From contig CAVSHI010000003.1 in NCBI GenBank assembly GCA_963727845.1, positions 744,001-808,000 on the forward strand: 64,000 nucleotides of DNA. The letters run 5' to 3'. Positions 56,270 through 64,000 of this stretch are shown here, piece by piece. A model generated the notes under the pieces. That model saw only the letters and a program-made list of their open reading frames with translations, did no database searches and was not told the DNA's origin. The stretch's first letter is position 1; every line of letters starts with the position of its first letter. The translations under genes were made by a program, and so were the position numbers. This DNA comes from JBEKTW01 sp963727845 (GTDB lineage: Bacteria; Bacteroidota; Ignavibacteria; UBA10030; SZUA-254).

Positions 56270-58762
56270 CTGACTAAAACCAAGAAAATTTGGATTCTCG
56301 TTGTCTCGATCCCGGCGGTCATCATCATCGCCGGCGCCGTGGCTCTGAAGCTCTATTTTACGTCCGACCGTCTTAAGGCGCTTATCCTGCCCCGCATCCA
56401 GGAATCGACCCACCGTACCGTTGAAATCAGGGACATCTCGCTCACGCTCTTCCCGCGGCTTGGCATATCGCTCGAAGGGCTGAGTATCTCGAATCCACCG
56501 GGAGCGAAATTTCAAAACGAACAGTTTCTTACCCTCGACAAATTGCTCATCGATGTTAAGATCCTACCTTTGCTCGGGAAACGAATTGAGGTCAGCCGTT
56601 TAACTCTTGACCATCCAAAAATCAATCTTGAAAAACTGGAAACTGGTGCGAAGAACTACTCGAGTGGAGCCGTAGGGACTCGGGCAACTCAAAGTGCAGA
56701 AGGAAGCCCGGCCTCCGCCGGAGGCGCCCTCCTTCTCACGAACTTCGAAATCATCGACGGCGAGATCGAGTACGTCGACAGCAAGTCTAATTCACATGCG
56801 GTGATTCTCGGTTACAACCAGACTGCGAAGGCGGAAACCCGTCCGGCCGACAATTCAATCGCGATTGAGCTTCATGCAACCGTCGACAAATTAAGTTATG
56901 GCTCTCTGAAGATGTCCTACGTGAGCCAGATTGCGGTCACAGCAACTGCGCGTTTGACGCTGGACCTCCAGAAGTACCTTCTCACCCTCGACGACATCGA
57001 GATACGCTTGAAAGACCTGCCCTTGAAAGTCACAGGAACGGTTTCGCACCTGCAAACCGTCCCGTTCCTCGATATCGCCGTCTCGGCACCGGATGCACAC
57101 ATGGGGCAATTGCTGTCGCTTGTTCCTCCCGAACTGCTGAAAGCGGCGAAGGGCCTGACCAGCACCGGCGACGTCAAGTTCTCCCTAACCCTCAAAGGCG
57201 ACATGAGTGAGACGATGAATCCCGGTGTGCATGGGACGTTCAGCGTGACAAACGGAAAGATTCAGTACGCTCCGCTTCCGAAATCGATTACCAACATTAC
57301 CATCAACGGATCGTTCGACAAACCCGCCGCACCAATCACTGCGATGGGAATCGGGTCGTTCAACCTTGACCAGTTTTCGGCAAGCCTCGGGAATAATGAC
57401 ATCGTCGGAAAACTGCACGTGACAAACTTTGACGATCCTGATCTCTCCGCATCAATGTCCGGAACATTGAACCTCACTGAGGTGAAGGACTTTTATCCCC
57501 TCGAACAGGAAACCGAGCTCAGCGGAGTCCTCCGGACCAATGTCTCTCTGCAAGGTAAGGCGAAAACTCCGGCCAACATGAAGGCGAGCGGCACGCTGGA
57601 GTTTCAAAACGTGACCGTAAAGACTGCAACGTCACCACGGCCGCTCAGGAACATGGCCGGCACTATCACGTTCAATAATCAGCTGGTTGAATCGAAACAG
57701 CTTGCTATGAATATCGGCGAGTCGGATGTGACTCTCTCGTTTGTCCTGAAGAACTATCTCGCTCTCGTCGTAAAAGAAGCCGAAAAGGCCGGGAAGCCCG
57801 CCGCGAGCATCACTCTCTCGTCGAAGCAGCTCCGGACGGCGGACCTGCTTCCGGAATCCGCGGCGAAGAAATCTCCATCAAACAGTCCTTCGACAAAGGC
57901 GGGAACTCCGGTTGGTCTGCTTCCCGGGATCGACATCGACGCGAATGTTAACGTCGGCAAACTCGTCACCGAAAAATTCGAGTTTGAAAACGCCCGCGGA
58001 TCCATTTCGATCTCCGGAGGTACCGTCACGCTCAAGAATTTCTCCGTCAATGCGTTTCAGGGAACCGTTCTGAGCAAAGGAACTCTCGATTTTCGCGACC
58101 CTGCAAAACGGCCGTTCAACCTGGACCTCGCCATTGCTGGAGTCGACGCTCACGCGGCACTCGAGAAGTTTACATCCGTCGGGAATAACCTCTCCGGCAA
58201 ATTCACGATGAGAACAAGATTGCAGGGCGAACTCGACGACACACTTGGTCTCAACCGGCAGACGCTGGCCGGCAATGGAACCGTGCAGATGTCCGACGGC
58301 AAGATCGCTGGCATGGAACTCACCTCAAAGATTGCGGATGCCACCGGGCTCAACGAACTTCGCGAGGTAAGCTTTAGGAGTTGGTCCAACACATTTACGA
58401 TCGCGAACGGTCGCGTCAACATTTCCGACTTGCGCGTGAATTCCGGATCGGCCGACATTCTGATGAATGGCTCCCAGGGACTTGATGGCTCCCTCAATTA
58501 TAGTCTGACCGTTAAACTACCGGCTTCTGCCTCCGACCGCCTGCGGATTTCCGGCATCGCCGGGGAATTGCTGCAATTATTGAAGGACAAAGACGGGCGC
58601 ATCAGTTTAAGTTTTCTCGCGACGGGAACGTACGCCGAGCCGGTTCTGAAACTCGACACAAAATCACAGGAGGATCTGGCAAAGAAGGCCCTGGAGCACA
58701 ACGGGAATGATCTCAAGAAGAAGGCAGAGGACATCCTGAAGAATCTCTTCAAACATCCCTGA
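56270..58762 (+). CDS. AsmA family envelope protein
   Basis: The protein has about 830 residues. An N-terminal membrane helix (KIWILVVSIPAVIIIAGAVA) is followed by RLKALILPRIQESTHRTVEI and DISLTLFPRLGISLEGLSIS, the AsmA start. A very long beta-rich periplasmic region and an AsmA_2-type C-terminal block (VNISDLRVNSGSADILMNGS) follow. AsmA-like proteins are proposed to move phospholipids to the outer membrane. The helix is in frame only upstream of GTG 56339. No ATG, GTG or TTG exists between the in-frame stop and that codon, so I propose CTG 56270. The rsmA gene follows after 6 bp. Confidence 0.85.
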   Translation: MTKTKKIWILVVSIPAVIIIAGAVALKLYFTSDRLKALILPRIQESTHRTVEIRDISLTLFPRLGISLEGLSISNPPGAKFQNEQFLTLDKLLIDVKILPLLGKRIEVSRLTLDHPKINLEKLETGAKNYSSGAVGTRATQSAEGSPASAGGALLLTNFEIIDGEIEYVDSKSNSHAVILGYNQTAKAETRPADNSIAIELHATVDKLSYGSLKMSYVSQIAVTATARLTLDLQKYLLTLDDIEIRLKDLPLKVTGTVSHLQTVPFLDIAVSAPDAHMGQLLSLVPPELLKAAKGLTSTGDVKFSLTLKGDMSETMNPGVHGTFSVTNGKIQYAPLPKSITNITINGSFDKPAAPITAMGIGSFNLDQFSASLGNNDIVGKLHVTNFDDPDLSASMSGTLNLTEVKDFYPLEQETELSGVLRTNVSLQGKAKTPANMKASGTLEFQNVTVKTATSPRPLRNMAGTITFNNQLVESKQLAMNIGESDVTLSFVLKNYLALVVKEAEKAGKPAASITLSSKQLRTADLLPESAAKKSPSNSPSTKAGTPVGLLPGIDIDANVNVGKLVTEKFEFENARGSISISGGTVTLKNFSVNAFQGTVLSKGTLDFRDPAKRPFNLDLAIAGVDAHAALEKFTSVGNNLSGKFTMRTRLQGELDDTLGLNRQTLAGNGTVQMSDGKIAGMELTSKIADATGLNELREVSFRSWSNTFTIANGRVNISDLRVNSGSADILMNGSQGLDGSLNYSLTVKLPASASDRLRISGIAGELLQLLKDKDGRISLSFLATGTYAEPVLKLDTKSQEDLAKKALEHNGNDLKKKAEDILKNLFKHP

Positions 58763-58768
58763 GATCCC

Positions 58769-59581
58769 GTGCCCGCAGGATATCTCGCAGTCAGACCGAA
58801 ACGATCCCTTGGCCAGAATTTTCTGGTCGACGATAACATCGCCAGAAAGATCGTAGCGTCGTTACATCTCCAAAAAAACGATGTTCTTCTCGAAATCGGC
58901 CCGGGGCATGGAGCTCTGACGAAATACCTCGCGCAGAACGTCCGGCATCTGATCGCCGTAGAAATCGACGGCCGGGTGGTTGAACAATTGAGAGAGACGT
59001 ACGGGTCATCCGCGACGATTTTGCACCAGGATTTTCTTGAAACCGACATTCATTCATTTGCAAGAAAGTTCAACACGAGGATTCGCATTGTCGGAAATAT
59101 TCCCTATCATCTGACAAGCCCGATCCTCTTCAAGATTTTCGATGAGCATCGCTTTGTCGACGACGCGACTATGATGGTGCAACGGGAAGTTGTCCGGCGA
59201 ATCGTTGCAAAACCGGGAACCAAAAACTGCGGAATACTTTCGGTGCTCTCCCAGTTTTACGGAACGCCGAAAGCTCTTTTCACCGTCTCGCCGAACTGCT
59301 TTTATCCAAAACCAAAGGTGACATCGACGGTTCTCCGGATGAAGTTGAATGAAAAGCCGCGGTCCGCCGTGAATGCGGATCTCTTGAGAACTGTTGTGAG
59401 GACTGCCTTCGGAAAGCGTAGGAAGACTCTGCACAACAGTCTAAAATTCCTCCCGTTCGATGAGGACGTCGTGACGCGAATATTTCCGGGCATCACGATT
59501 CCACTCAACAAACGGGCTGAGGAGTTGACCATCGAACATTGGATCAGACTCACCAATGAGATCGGAGTATGCCTGTCGTGA
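58769..59581 (+). CDS. rsmA: 16S rRNA adenine(1518/1519)-N6 dimethyltransferase RsmA (KsgA)
   Basis: The 270-residue enzyme starts at GTG 58769. It shows KRSLGQNFLVDDNIARKI, LLEIGPGHGALTKYLA (SAM motif I) and the catalytic NIPYHLTSPIL (motif IV). It also has QREVVRRIVAKPG and the C-terminal FGKRRKTLHNSLK. It dimethylates two adenines in the 3' end of 16S rRNA during small-subunit assembly. It follows the AsmA gene by 6 bp and shares its transcript. Confidence 0.96.
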   Translation: MPAGYLAVRPKRSLGQNFLVDDNIARKIVASLHLQKNDVLLEIGPGHGALTKYLAQNVRHLIAVEIDGRVVEQLRETYGSSATILHQDFLETDIHSFARKFNTRIRIVGNIPYHLTSPILFKIFDEHRFVDDATMMVQREVVRRIVAKPGTKNCGILSVLSQFYGTPKALFTVSPNCFYPKPKVTSTVLRMKLNEKPRSAVNADLLRTVVRTAFGKRRKTLHNSLKFLPFDEDVVTRIFPGITIPLNKRAEELTIEHWIRLTNEIGVCLS

Positions 59582-59660
59582 ATATAATCGTTAACTTCTG
59601 CCGCGCCAGTGACCGGCCTTTCCACCTGAATTTCGAGAGTGTATCACTTCCATCCCTGAG

Positions 59661-59765
59661 TGCTGGTCCAAACTCCTCCTATAATCCTCCCCTGTTAGGG
59701 GAGGATGTGTTGACGCTCTCCCCAAATGGGCGAGAGTTGGAGAGGGGTTCAAATTGGACGACACT
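59661..59765. repeat. Family E repeat, copy 2
   Basis: A close copy of 9556-9660 in the same orientation: AACTCCTCCTATAATCCTCC, a GGGGAGGAT hairpin, then CTCTCCCC/GGAGAGGGG. It fills most of the rsmA-mgtA gap, and the mgtA start codon is 30 bp after it. Confidence 0.75.
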
Positions 59766-59794
59766 CATCAATCTGGGACACTGGAGTTACTGAA

Positions 59795-62407
59795 ATGTCA
59801 GAAAATACAAAGAAAAATCTGTCGGCGGCCTCTCAAGATACTCGGGCCTCATCTGCCATCCTCCTCACCGAAGCTGCCCGTCAAACGCCGGCCGACCTCT
59901 GCGTCAAACTCGAGACGCAGCTGTCCGGGCTGCCACAGGAAGAAGCGGATCGACGGCTGGAGCTGCACGGCCCCAATGAAGTCGCGAAAGAGAAGCGACA
60001 CGGGTGGTTGTGGCGGCTGATGATGACGACCAAGAATCCCCTCGTTGTTCTTCTTTCCGTTTTGTCGGTGATCTCGTTTGCAACCGGCGACATCCGCTCG
60101 GGTGTCGTTATGCTATTGATGGTGTGCCTCGGCGTTATTCTTCGCTTTGTTCAGGAGTCGCGCGCGGATACGGCAGCGGCCAAGCTCAAAGCCATGATCA
60201 GCGTGACGGCGACGGCCCTCCGCGACGGTCAAGCGGTCGAGATTCCGCTGAAACACATCGTTCCCGGCGACATCGTGAAGCTTGCCGCCGGCGACATGAT
60301 CCCCGCCGATGTGAGAATCATGTCCTCAAAGGATTTATTCATCATCCAGGCATCTCTGACCGGTGAGTCACTGCCTGTTGAAAAATTTGACGCTCCCGAA
60401 GCCAGAGAAAACGCGGCCGTGCTCGAATTGTCAAACGTCTGTTTTCTCGGGACGAGTGTCGAGAGCGGCAGCGCCACGGCCCTTGTCCTCAACACTGGTT
60501 CCCAAACATACTTCGGCCAGATGGCCCACAGCATCGGCGGAACTCCTATTGAAACTGCGTTCGAGAAAGGCGTCAATCGCTTTACATGGCTGATGATCCA
60601 GTTCATGATGGTGATGGTACCGTTGGTATTCCTGATCAACGGCTTCACGAAACACAACTGGTTTGAGGCGTTCTTCTTCGCGCTTGCTGTTGCCGTTGGA
60701 TTGACGCCGGAAATGTTGCCGATGATCGTATCGGTCTCTCTTTCAAAGGGAGCGATCGCGATGTCCCGCAAGAAGGTCATCGTCAAGCGATTGAATTCGA
60801 TACAGAATTTCGGCGCGATGGATGTGCTCTGCACGGACAAAACCGGTACATTAACGATGGACCATGTCATCCTCGAGCGGCACTGCGACGTGGTCCAGAA
60901 GGAAGACTATGAGGTGCTGCTCGACGCTTACTTGATCAGTTCATTTCAAACGGGTTTGAGGAATGTTCTGGACAGGGCAATACTTCAACACAAGCAGATT
61001 CCCGACCAATCGGTCATAACCCAGTACGCGAAGGTTGACGAGATACCCTTCGATTTCTCCAGGCGGATGATGTCGGTGGTCGTGAAACTGCCAGCCGGAG
61101 AACCCCGGCTCCTGACCAAGGGAGCCCCGGAGGAGGTTTTTCTCCGCTCCACCCATTTTGAATTGGACGGTGAAGTGCTCCCCATGGATCCGATTCTCAT
61201 CCAGGATCTCAAGGATGAATACGAACGACTGAGCAGAGACGGCTTCAGGGTGCTAGCTCTTGCCTACAAGGACGTGGAGAAAAAAGCTGCCTACTCCAGG
61301 AATGATGAAGTCGATCTGGTCCTGAGAGGGTACGTGGCGTTTCTTGACCCGCCCAAAGAAACGGCCGCGCCCGCTATTGCCGCGCTGCAACAACATGGCG
61401 TCACAGTGAAGATTCTCACCGGCGACAATGATCTCGTCGCACGAAAGGTGTGCCATGAAGTCGGTCTTCAGGAAAGCAATGCCCTCGTCGGCGGTCAGAT
61501 CGAACAAATGTCCGACGCGGAACTTATTGAGGCCGCAGAGAAAACGACACTTTTTGCGCGGCTCTCACCGGTTCACAAGAAACGTATCATCGAGGTATTA
61601 CGAAAGAAGGGGCACGTCGTCGGCTTCATGGGAGATGGAATCAATGATGCGCCCGCCCTCCGGTCCGCCGACGTCGGAATCTCCGTGGATACGGCAGTCG
61701 ATATCGCCAAGGAGTCGGCCGACGTCATCCTGCTGGAAAAGAGCCTCATGATCCTCGAGGAAGGCGTTCTGGAAGGGCGCAAGGTCTTCAGCAATATCCT
61801 GAAGTATGTTCGCATGGGCGCGAGCTCGAATTTCGGAAACATGTTCAGCGTTCTTGGAGCGAGCGCATTTCTACCGTTCCTGCCCATGGCTCCCATCCAG
61901 GTGCTGACGAACAACCTCCTGTATGACTTTTCCCAGGTTCCCATTCCGACCGACAGCGTCGACGCCGAGCAAATCGCGAAACCACGGCCATGGACCATCG
62001 ACGAAATCAGGAAGTTCATCCTGTTCATCGGCCCCATCAGCTCGATCTTCGACTATACGACGTACTTTGTGATGCTGTACATTTTCAAATGCTGGGATCC
62101 CTCCCGGGCATCGCTCTTTCAAACGGGATGGTTCGTCGAATCTCTCATGACGCAAACGCTAATCATTCACGTCATCAGAACCAACAAGATTCCATTCCTC
62201 CAAAGCCGTCCGAGCCTGCCGCTTATGTTAACAACAGGGCTTATCATGCTGGTTGGCATGTGGCTGCCGTATTCTCCTTTTGCACAATCGCTTGGCATCG
62301 TTGACCTCCCGGCTTTGTACTGGCCCATATTGCTCGTCACACTCTTATTGTACGTGACATTGACGCAGTTCGTGAAAGCATTTCTTCTGAAGAAAGGCTG
62401 GATCTGA
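59795..62407 (+). CDS. mgtA: Magnesium-transporting P-type ATPase
   Basis: The protein has 870 residues from ATG 59795 (GGAG 9 bp upstream); the frame open to 59726 begins in a repeat. It is a P3B-type ATPase: N-terminal cation-transport domain, A domain with SLTGESLPVEKF, and P domain with VLCTDKTGTLTMDH (phosphorylated Asp). GDGINDAPALRSADVGISVD and the C-terminal helices with NLLYDFSQVPIPTD, an MgtA-type segment, complete it. It brings Mg2+ into the cell. No Mg2+ sensor leader was recognised; the leader contains a repeat and not a riboswitch-like fold. Confidence 0.94.
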   Translation: MSENTKKNLSAASQDTRASSAILLTEAARQTPADLCVKLETQLSGLPQEEADRRLELHGPNEVAKEKRHGWLWRLMMTTKNPLVVLLSVLSVISFATGDIRSGVVMLLMVCLGVILRFVQESRADTAAAKLKAMISVTATALRDGQAVEIPLKHIVPGDIVKLAAGDMIPADVRIMSSKDLFIIQASLTGESLPVEKFDAPEARENAAVLELSNVCFLGTSVESGSATALVLNTGSQTYFGQMAHSIGGTPIETAFEKGVNRFTWLMIQFMMVMVPLVFLINGFTKHNWFEAFFFALAVAVGLTPEMLPMIVSVSLSKGAIAMSRKKVIVKRLNSIQNFGAMDVLCTDKTGTLTMDHVILERHCDVVQKEDYEVLLDAYLISSFQTGLRNVLDRAILQHKQIPDQSVITQYAKVDEIPFDFSRRMMSVVVKLPAGEPRLLTKGAPEEVFLRSTHFELDGEVLPMDPILIQDLKDEYERLSRDGFRVLALAYKDVEKKAAYSRNDEVDLVLRGYVAFLDPPKETAAPAIAALQQHGVTVKILTGDNDLVARKVCHEVGLQESNALVGGQIEQMSDAELIEAAEKTTLFARLSPVHKKRIIEVLRKKGHVVGFMGDGINDAPALRSADVGISVDTAVDIAKESADVILLEKSLMILEEGVLEGRKVFSNILKYVRMGASSNFGNMFSVLGASAFLPFLPMAPIQVLTNNLLYDFSQVPIPTDSVDAEQIAKPRPWTIDEIRKFILFIGPISSIFDYTTYFVMLYIFKCWDPSRASLFQTGWFVESLMTQTLIIHVIRTNKIPFLQSRPSLPLMLTTGLIMLVGMWLPYSPFAQSLGIVDLPALYWPILLVTLLLYVTLTQFVKAFLLKKGWI

Positions 62408-62466
62408 TCGGATGAAGGCATGAGACCGATCTTTTCCAATAACGAGAATCCGGAATTCTTTTCCGC

Positions 62467-63429
62467 ATGGGTCAACTAGTGCGCCGTCTCCGATTCTTGC
62501 GCCCCGTCGACGCATTGACCATTGCCTTTGCGTTCTTCTTGTCGGCCATTTGCCTGGTCATCGCACCGCGCTTCAGCCTGTGGTTTTGGATCATCTGCAT
62601 CAACGTACTCGCGAGCGCCGTCGTTATCGTGTTTGCCCGGATAGCCGCCGATGCGACGGGCACTTCGAATCTCGGCGAGCACCCGCGGGAGAATGTTCTT
62701 CTGAAGATTATCTACGATTGGTACCCGGCGCCGATTGTTTTTCTCTCCTTTAAGGAGATTTACCTCATTCTACAGGCCCTCGGATTACCCGACCGCGACA
62801 ACGTCCTGATCGCCATCGACCGATGGATTTTCGGCGTTCACCCGACAGTCTGGCTGTATCAATTTGCCACACCTGTGGTGACAGAAATTCTTGAGATCGC
62901 ATACGCAAGCTTTTACATCCTGATGCTGATAACAGGCCTCGAACCGTACATGCGGAAGGATTACGGAAAGTTCAATTTCATCATCTTCACATTCCTCTAT
63001 GGTTTTTTCCTGTCATACATCGGATACCTGCTTGTCCCGGGAGTCGGGCCGCGATTCACACTTCACGATTTCTCGGCTTTGAAGAATGAATTGCCCGGCA
63101 TTTTCTGCACCGATGCAATTCGCGATTTCCTTAACGCAGGGGAATCCATCCCCCGGAATGCGGCCAGTGCAATTGCGACAGTCCAGCGGGACGTGTTCCC
63201 GAGCGGCCATACAGAGATGACACTCATTGTCATCTATCTCGCAGCGAAATTCAAACTTAGAAGTCGCTATTTCTTGTTTATTTTGGGGACGTTGCTTATC
63301 TTTGCGACGGTCTATTTGCGATACCATTACGTGGTCGACCTGATCGCGGGCGCTCTATTCATGATGTTTACTGTCTGGTCGGCTCCAAAATTATATGCCC
63401 GGTGGGAAAGATTCCGGACTCGCACTTAA
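62467..63429 (+). CDS. PAP2 superfamily membrane phosphatase
   Basis: The 320-residue protein has about eight helices with PAP2 motifs: PSGHTEMTLIVIYLAAKF (PSGH motif) and RYHYVVDLIAGALF (the SxxxH-like third motif, RYHYVVD). It lacks a canonical first KxxxxxxRP motif. This layout is typical of inositol phosphorylceramide synthase-like and undecaprenyl-phosphate-related members. It follows mgtA by 59 bp. Lipid phosphate hydrolysis or transfer is the expected activity; the lipid is unknown. Confidence 0.85.
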   Translation: MGQLVRRLRFLRPVDALTIAFAFFLSAICLVIAPRFSLWFWIICINVLASAVVIVFARIAADATGTSNLGEHPRENVLLKIIYDWYPAPIVFLSFKEIYLILQALGLPDRDNVLIAIDRWIFGVHPTVWLYQFATPVVTEILEIAYASFYILMLITGLEPYMRKDYGKFNFIIFTFLYGFFLSYIGYLLVPGVGPRFTLHDFSALKNELPGIFCTDAIRDFLNAGESIPRNAASAIATVQRDVFPSGHTEMTLIVIYLAAKFKLRSRYFLFILGTLLIFATVYLRYHYVVDLIAGALFMMFTVWSAPKLYARWERFRTRT

Positions 63430-63549
63430 CCATGATCTGTTGCGTCGCATCGACCCGATGATCTTAACAACCGGTCGACGGGGACCGGCGATTAAAGTCG
63501 TCAGTATTGAAATGATTCTGTTACAATTGCTTTGAAGGAGGAAGAACCC

Positions 63550-64000
63550 ATGCTTAGGAAGAACTTAGCCGTAATTCTCGGTATCATCCTTATTCTCGCC
63601 GGATGGATGTTGGGGGGGTGTTCCACGAAGGATCCCGACAGATACTATAATGACCGTGAGGGTTTCTCCATTAAATTCCCAACGGCATGGGAGAAGCAGG
63701 AGGGAGTTTTGGCGATAAAAGTCATCGCCAAGGCGCCTCAGAACGGTGCGACGAATCAATTCCGGGAAGATGTCAATGTGGCCGTCGACAGACTGCTGAA
63801 AGCCATGACCATCGAAGAATACTTCCAGCAGAGCGTGACTAATATGAAGAAAGTGCTAACCGAATTTCAAGATCTGGAGAAGGGACAGGGTTTCATCGAC
63901 GACTACGACGCGAAGTGGATGGTTTACACCCACAAGATGGGCGCTTCGACCTTCAAAGTCCTCGTGTACATGATTGTAAAAGATAACCGGGGTTACGTGA
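63550..64000 (+). CDS. Lipoprotein, DcrB/PsbP-like (truncated by window end)
   Basis: From ATG 63550 (GGAGGA upstream) the frame stays open to the window end, giving 150 residues. The lipobox is MLGGCST. The mature part has YYNDREGFSIKFPTAWEKQEG and the strand-rich pattern TNQFREDVNVAVDRLLKAMT, then AKWMVYTHKMGASTFKVLVY, typical of DcrB/PsbP-fold lipoproteins (compare to uncharacterised DUF1795-type). It is likely anchored in the envelope. The C-terminus is outside the window. Confidence 0.75.
   Translation, partial: MLRKNLAVILGIILILAGWMLGGCSTKDPDRYYNDREGFSIKFPTAWEKQEGVLAIKVIAKAPQNGATNQFREDVNVAVDRLLKAMTIEEYFQQSVTNMKKVLTEFQDLEKGQGFIDDYDAKWMVYTHKMGASTFKVLVYMIVKDNRGYV

Noticed and set aside
59582..59794. 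Magnesium riboswitch in the mgtA leader
   Set aside because: The leader is mostly a family E repeat with a copy before an unrelated gene; no M-box or mgtA-leader-like fold is recognisable.

Overview
The window reads as a chromosome segment of a Gram-negative bacterium of the Bacteroidota/Chlorobi/Ignavibacteria (FCB) side. The best evidence is a large secreted protein (5685-9419) that ends in a NYPNPFNPST-type C-terminal sorting domain, as used for type IX secretion. Supporting evidence is several outer-membrane beta-barrel-like proteins, an outer-membrane lipoprotein of the DUF4292 type, and a BFN-UVR fusion. A genus cannot be named from this sequence alone. About a dozen promoters fit TTGnnn-N17-TATAtT closely, so the housekeeping promoter resembles classical sigma-70 rather than the Bacteroidetes TAnnTTTG type.

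Layout. 0.4-4.9 kb: a minus-strand polysaccharide operon (two zinc-ribbon methyltransferases, UDP-GlcNAc 2-epimerase, a family 2 glycosyltransferase, RfbC). 5.1-5.5 kb: a triple tandem palindromic repeat. 5.7-9.4 kb: the secreted multidomain protein. 9.7-16.2 kb: more cell-surface glycan genes (GT4, GT9, GT39-like, GT2, FkbM methyltransferase). 16.2-19.8 kb: a zincin-like protein and ClpC. 20.5-24.2 kb: a plus-strand envelope operon (TPR lipoprotein with a frameshift, DUF4292 lipoprotein, EnvC-like M23 protein). 24.3-28.7 kb: outer-membrane proteins, an SDR and an anti-sigma-type ATPase. 28.7-32.8 kb: an accessory, repeat-rich and more AT-rich stretch (truA fragment, bacilliredoxin, NTF2-like, an atypical signal peptidase, DinB-like, CPBP protease). 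32.8-37.0 kb: MarR, YceI, DoxX, Old-Yellow-Enzyme and aldo/keto reductase. 37.2-46.0 kb: an ABC exporter, then TetR-TolC-MFP-RND efflux and ApaG. 46.1-49.8 kb: Fbp, EtfBA, bifunctional nuclease. 50-54.3 kb: truA, a repeat-embedded DUF559 nuclease, pdxJ, ybbR and a two-gene microcompartment shell operon. 54.6-64 kb: lipoprotein, AsmA, RsmA, MgtA, PAP2 phosphatase and a truncated lipoprotein gene.

Two things stand out. First, two BMC-H shell genes form a self-contained transcription unit, with a consensus promoter at 54368-54396 and a strong intrinsic terminator at 53245-53305. No microcompartment enzyme genes are nearby, and the second shell protein carries a basic AT-hook-like motif and a Rho_N/SAP-like C-terminal tail. 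Second, the intergenic DNA holds at least five families of short palindromic repeats. One family surrounds and partly encodes the ends of a DUF559 (PD-(D/E)XK-like) gene, and another copy of it travels with a duplicated 5' end of truA some 22 kb away.

No tRNA, rRNA, CRISPR array, transposase or phage gene was recognised.
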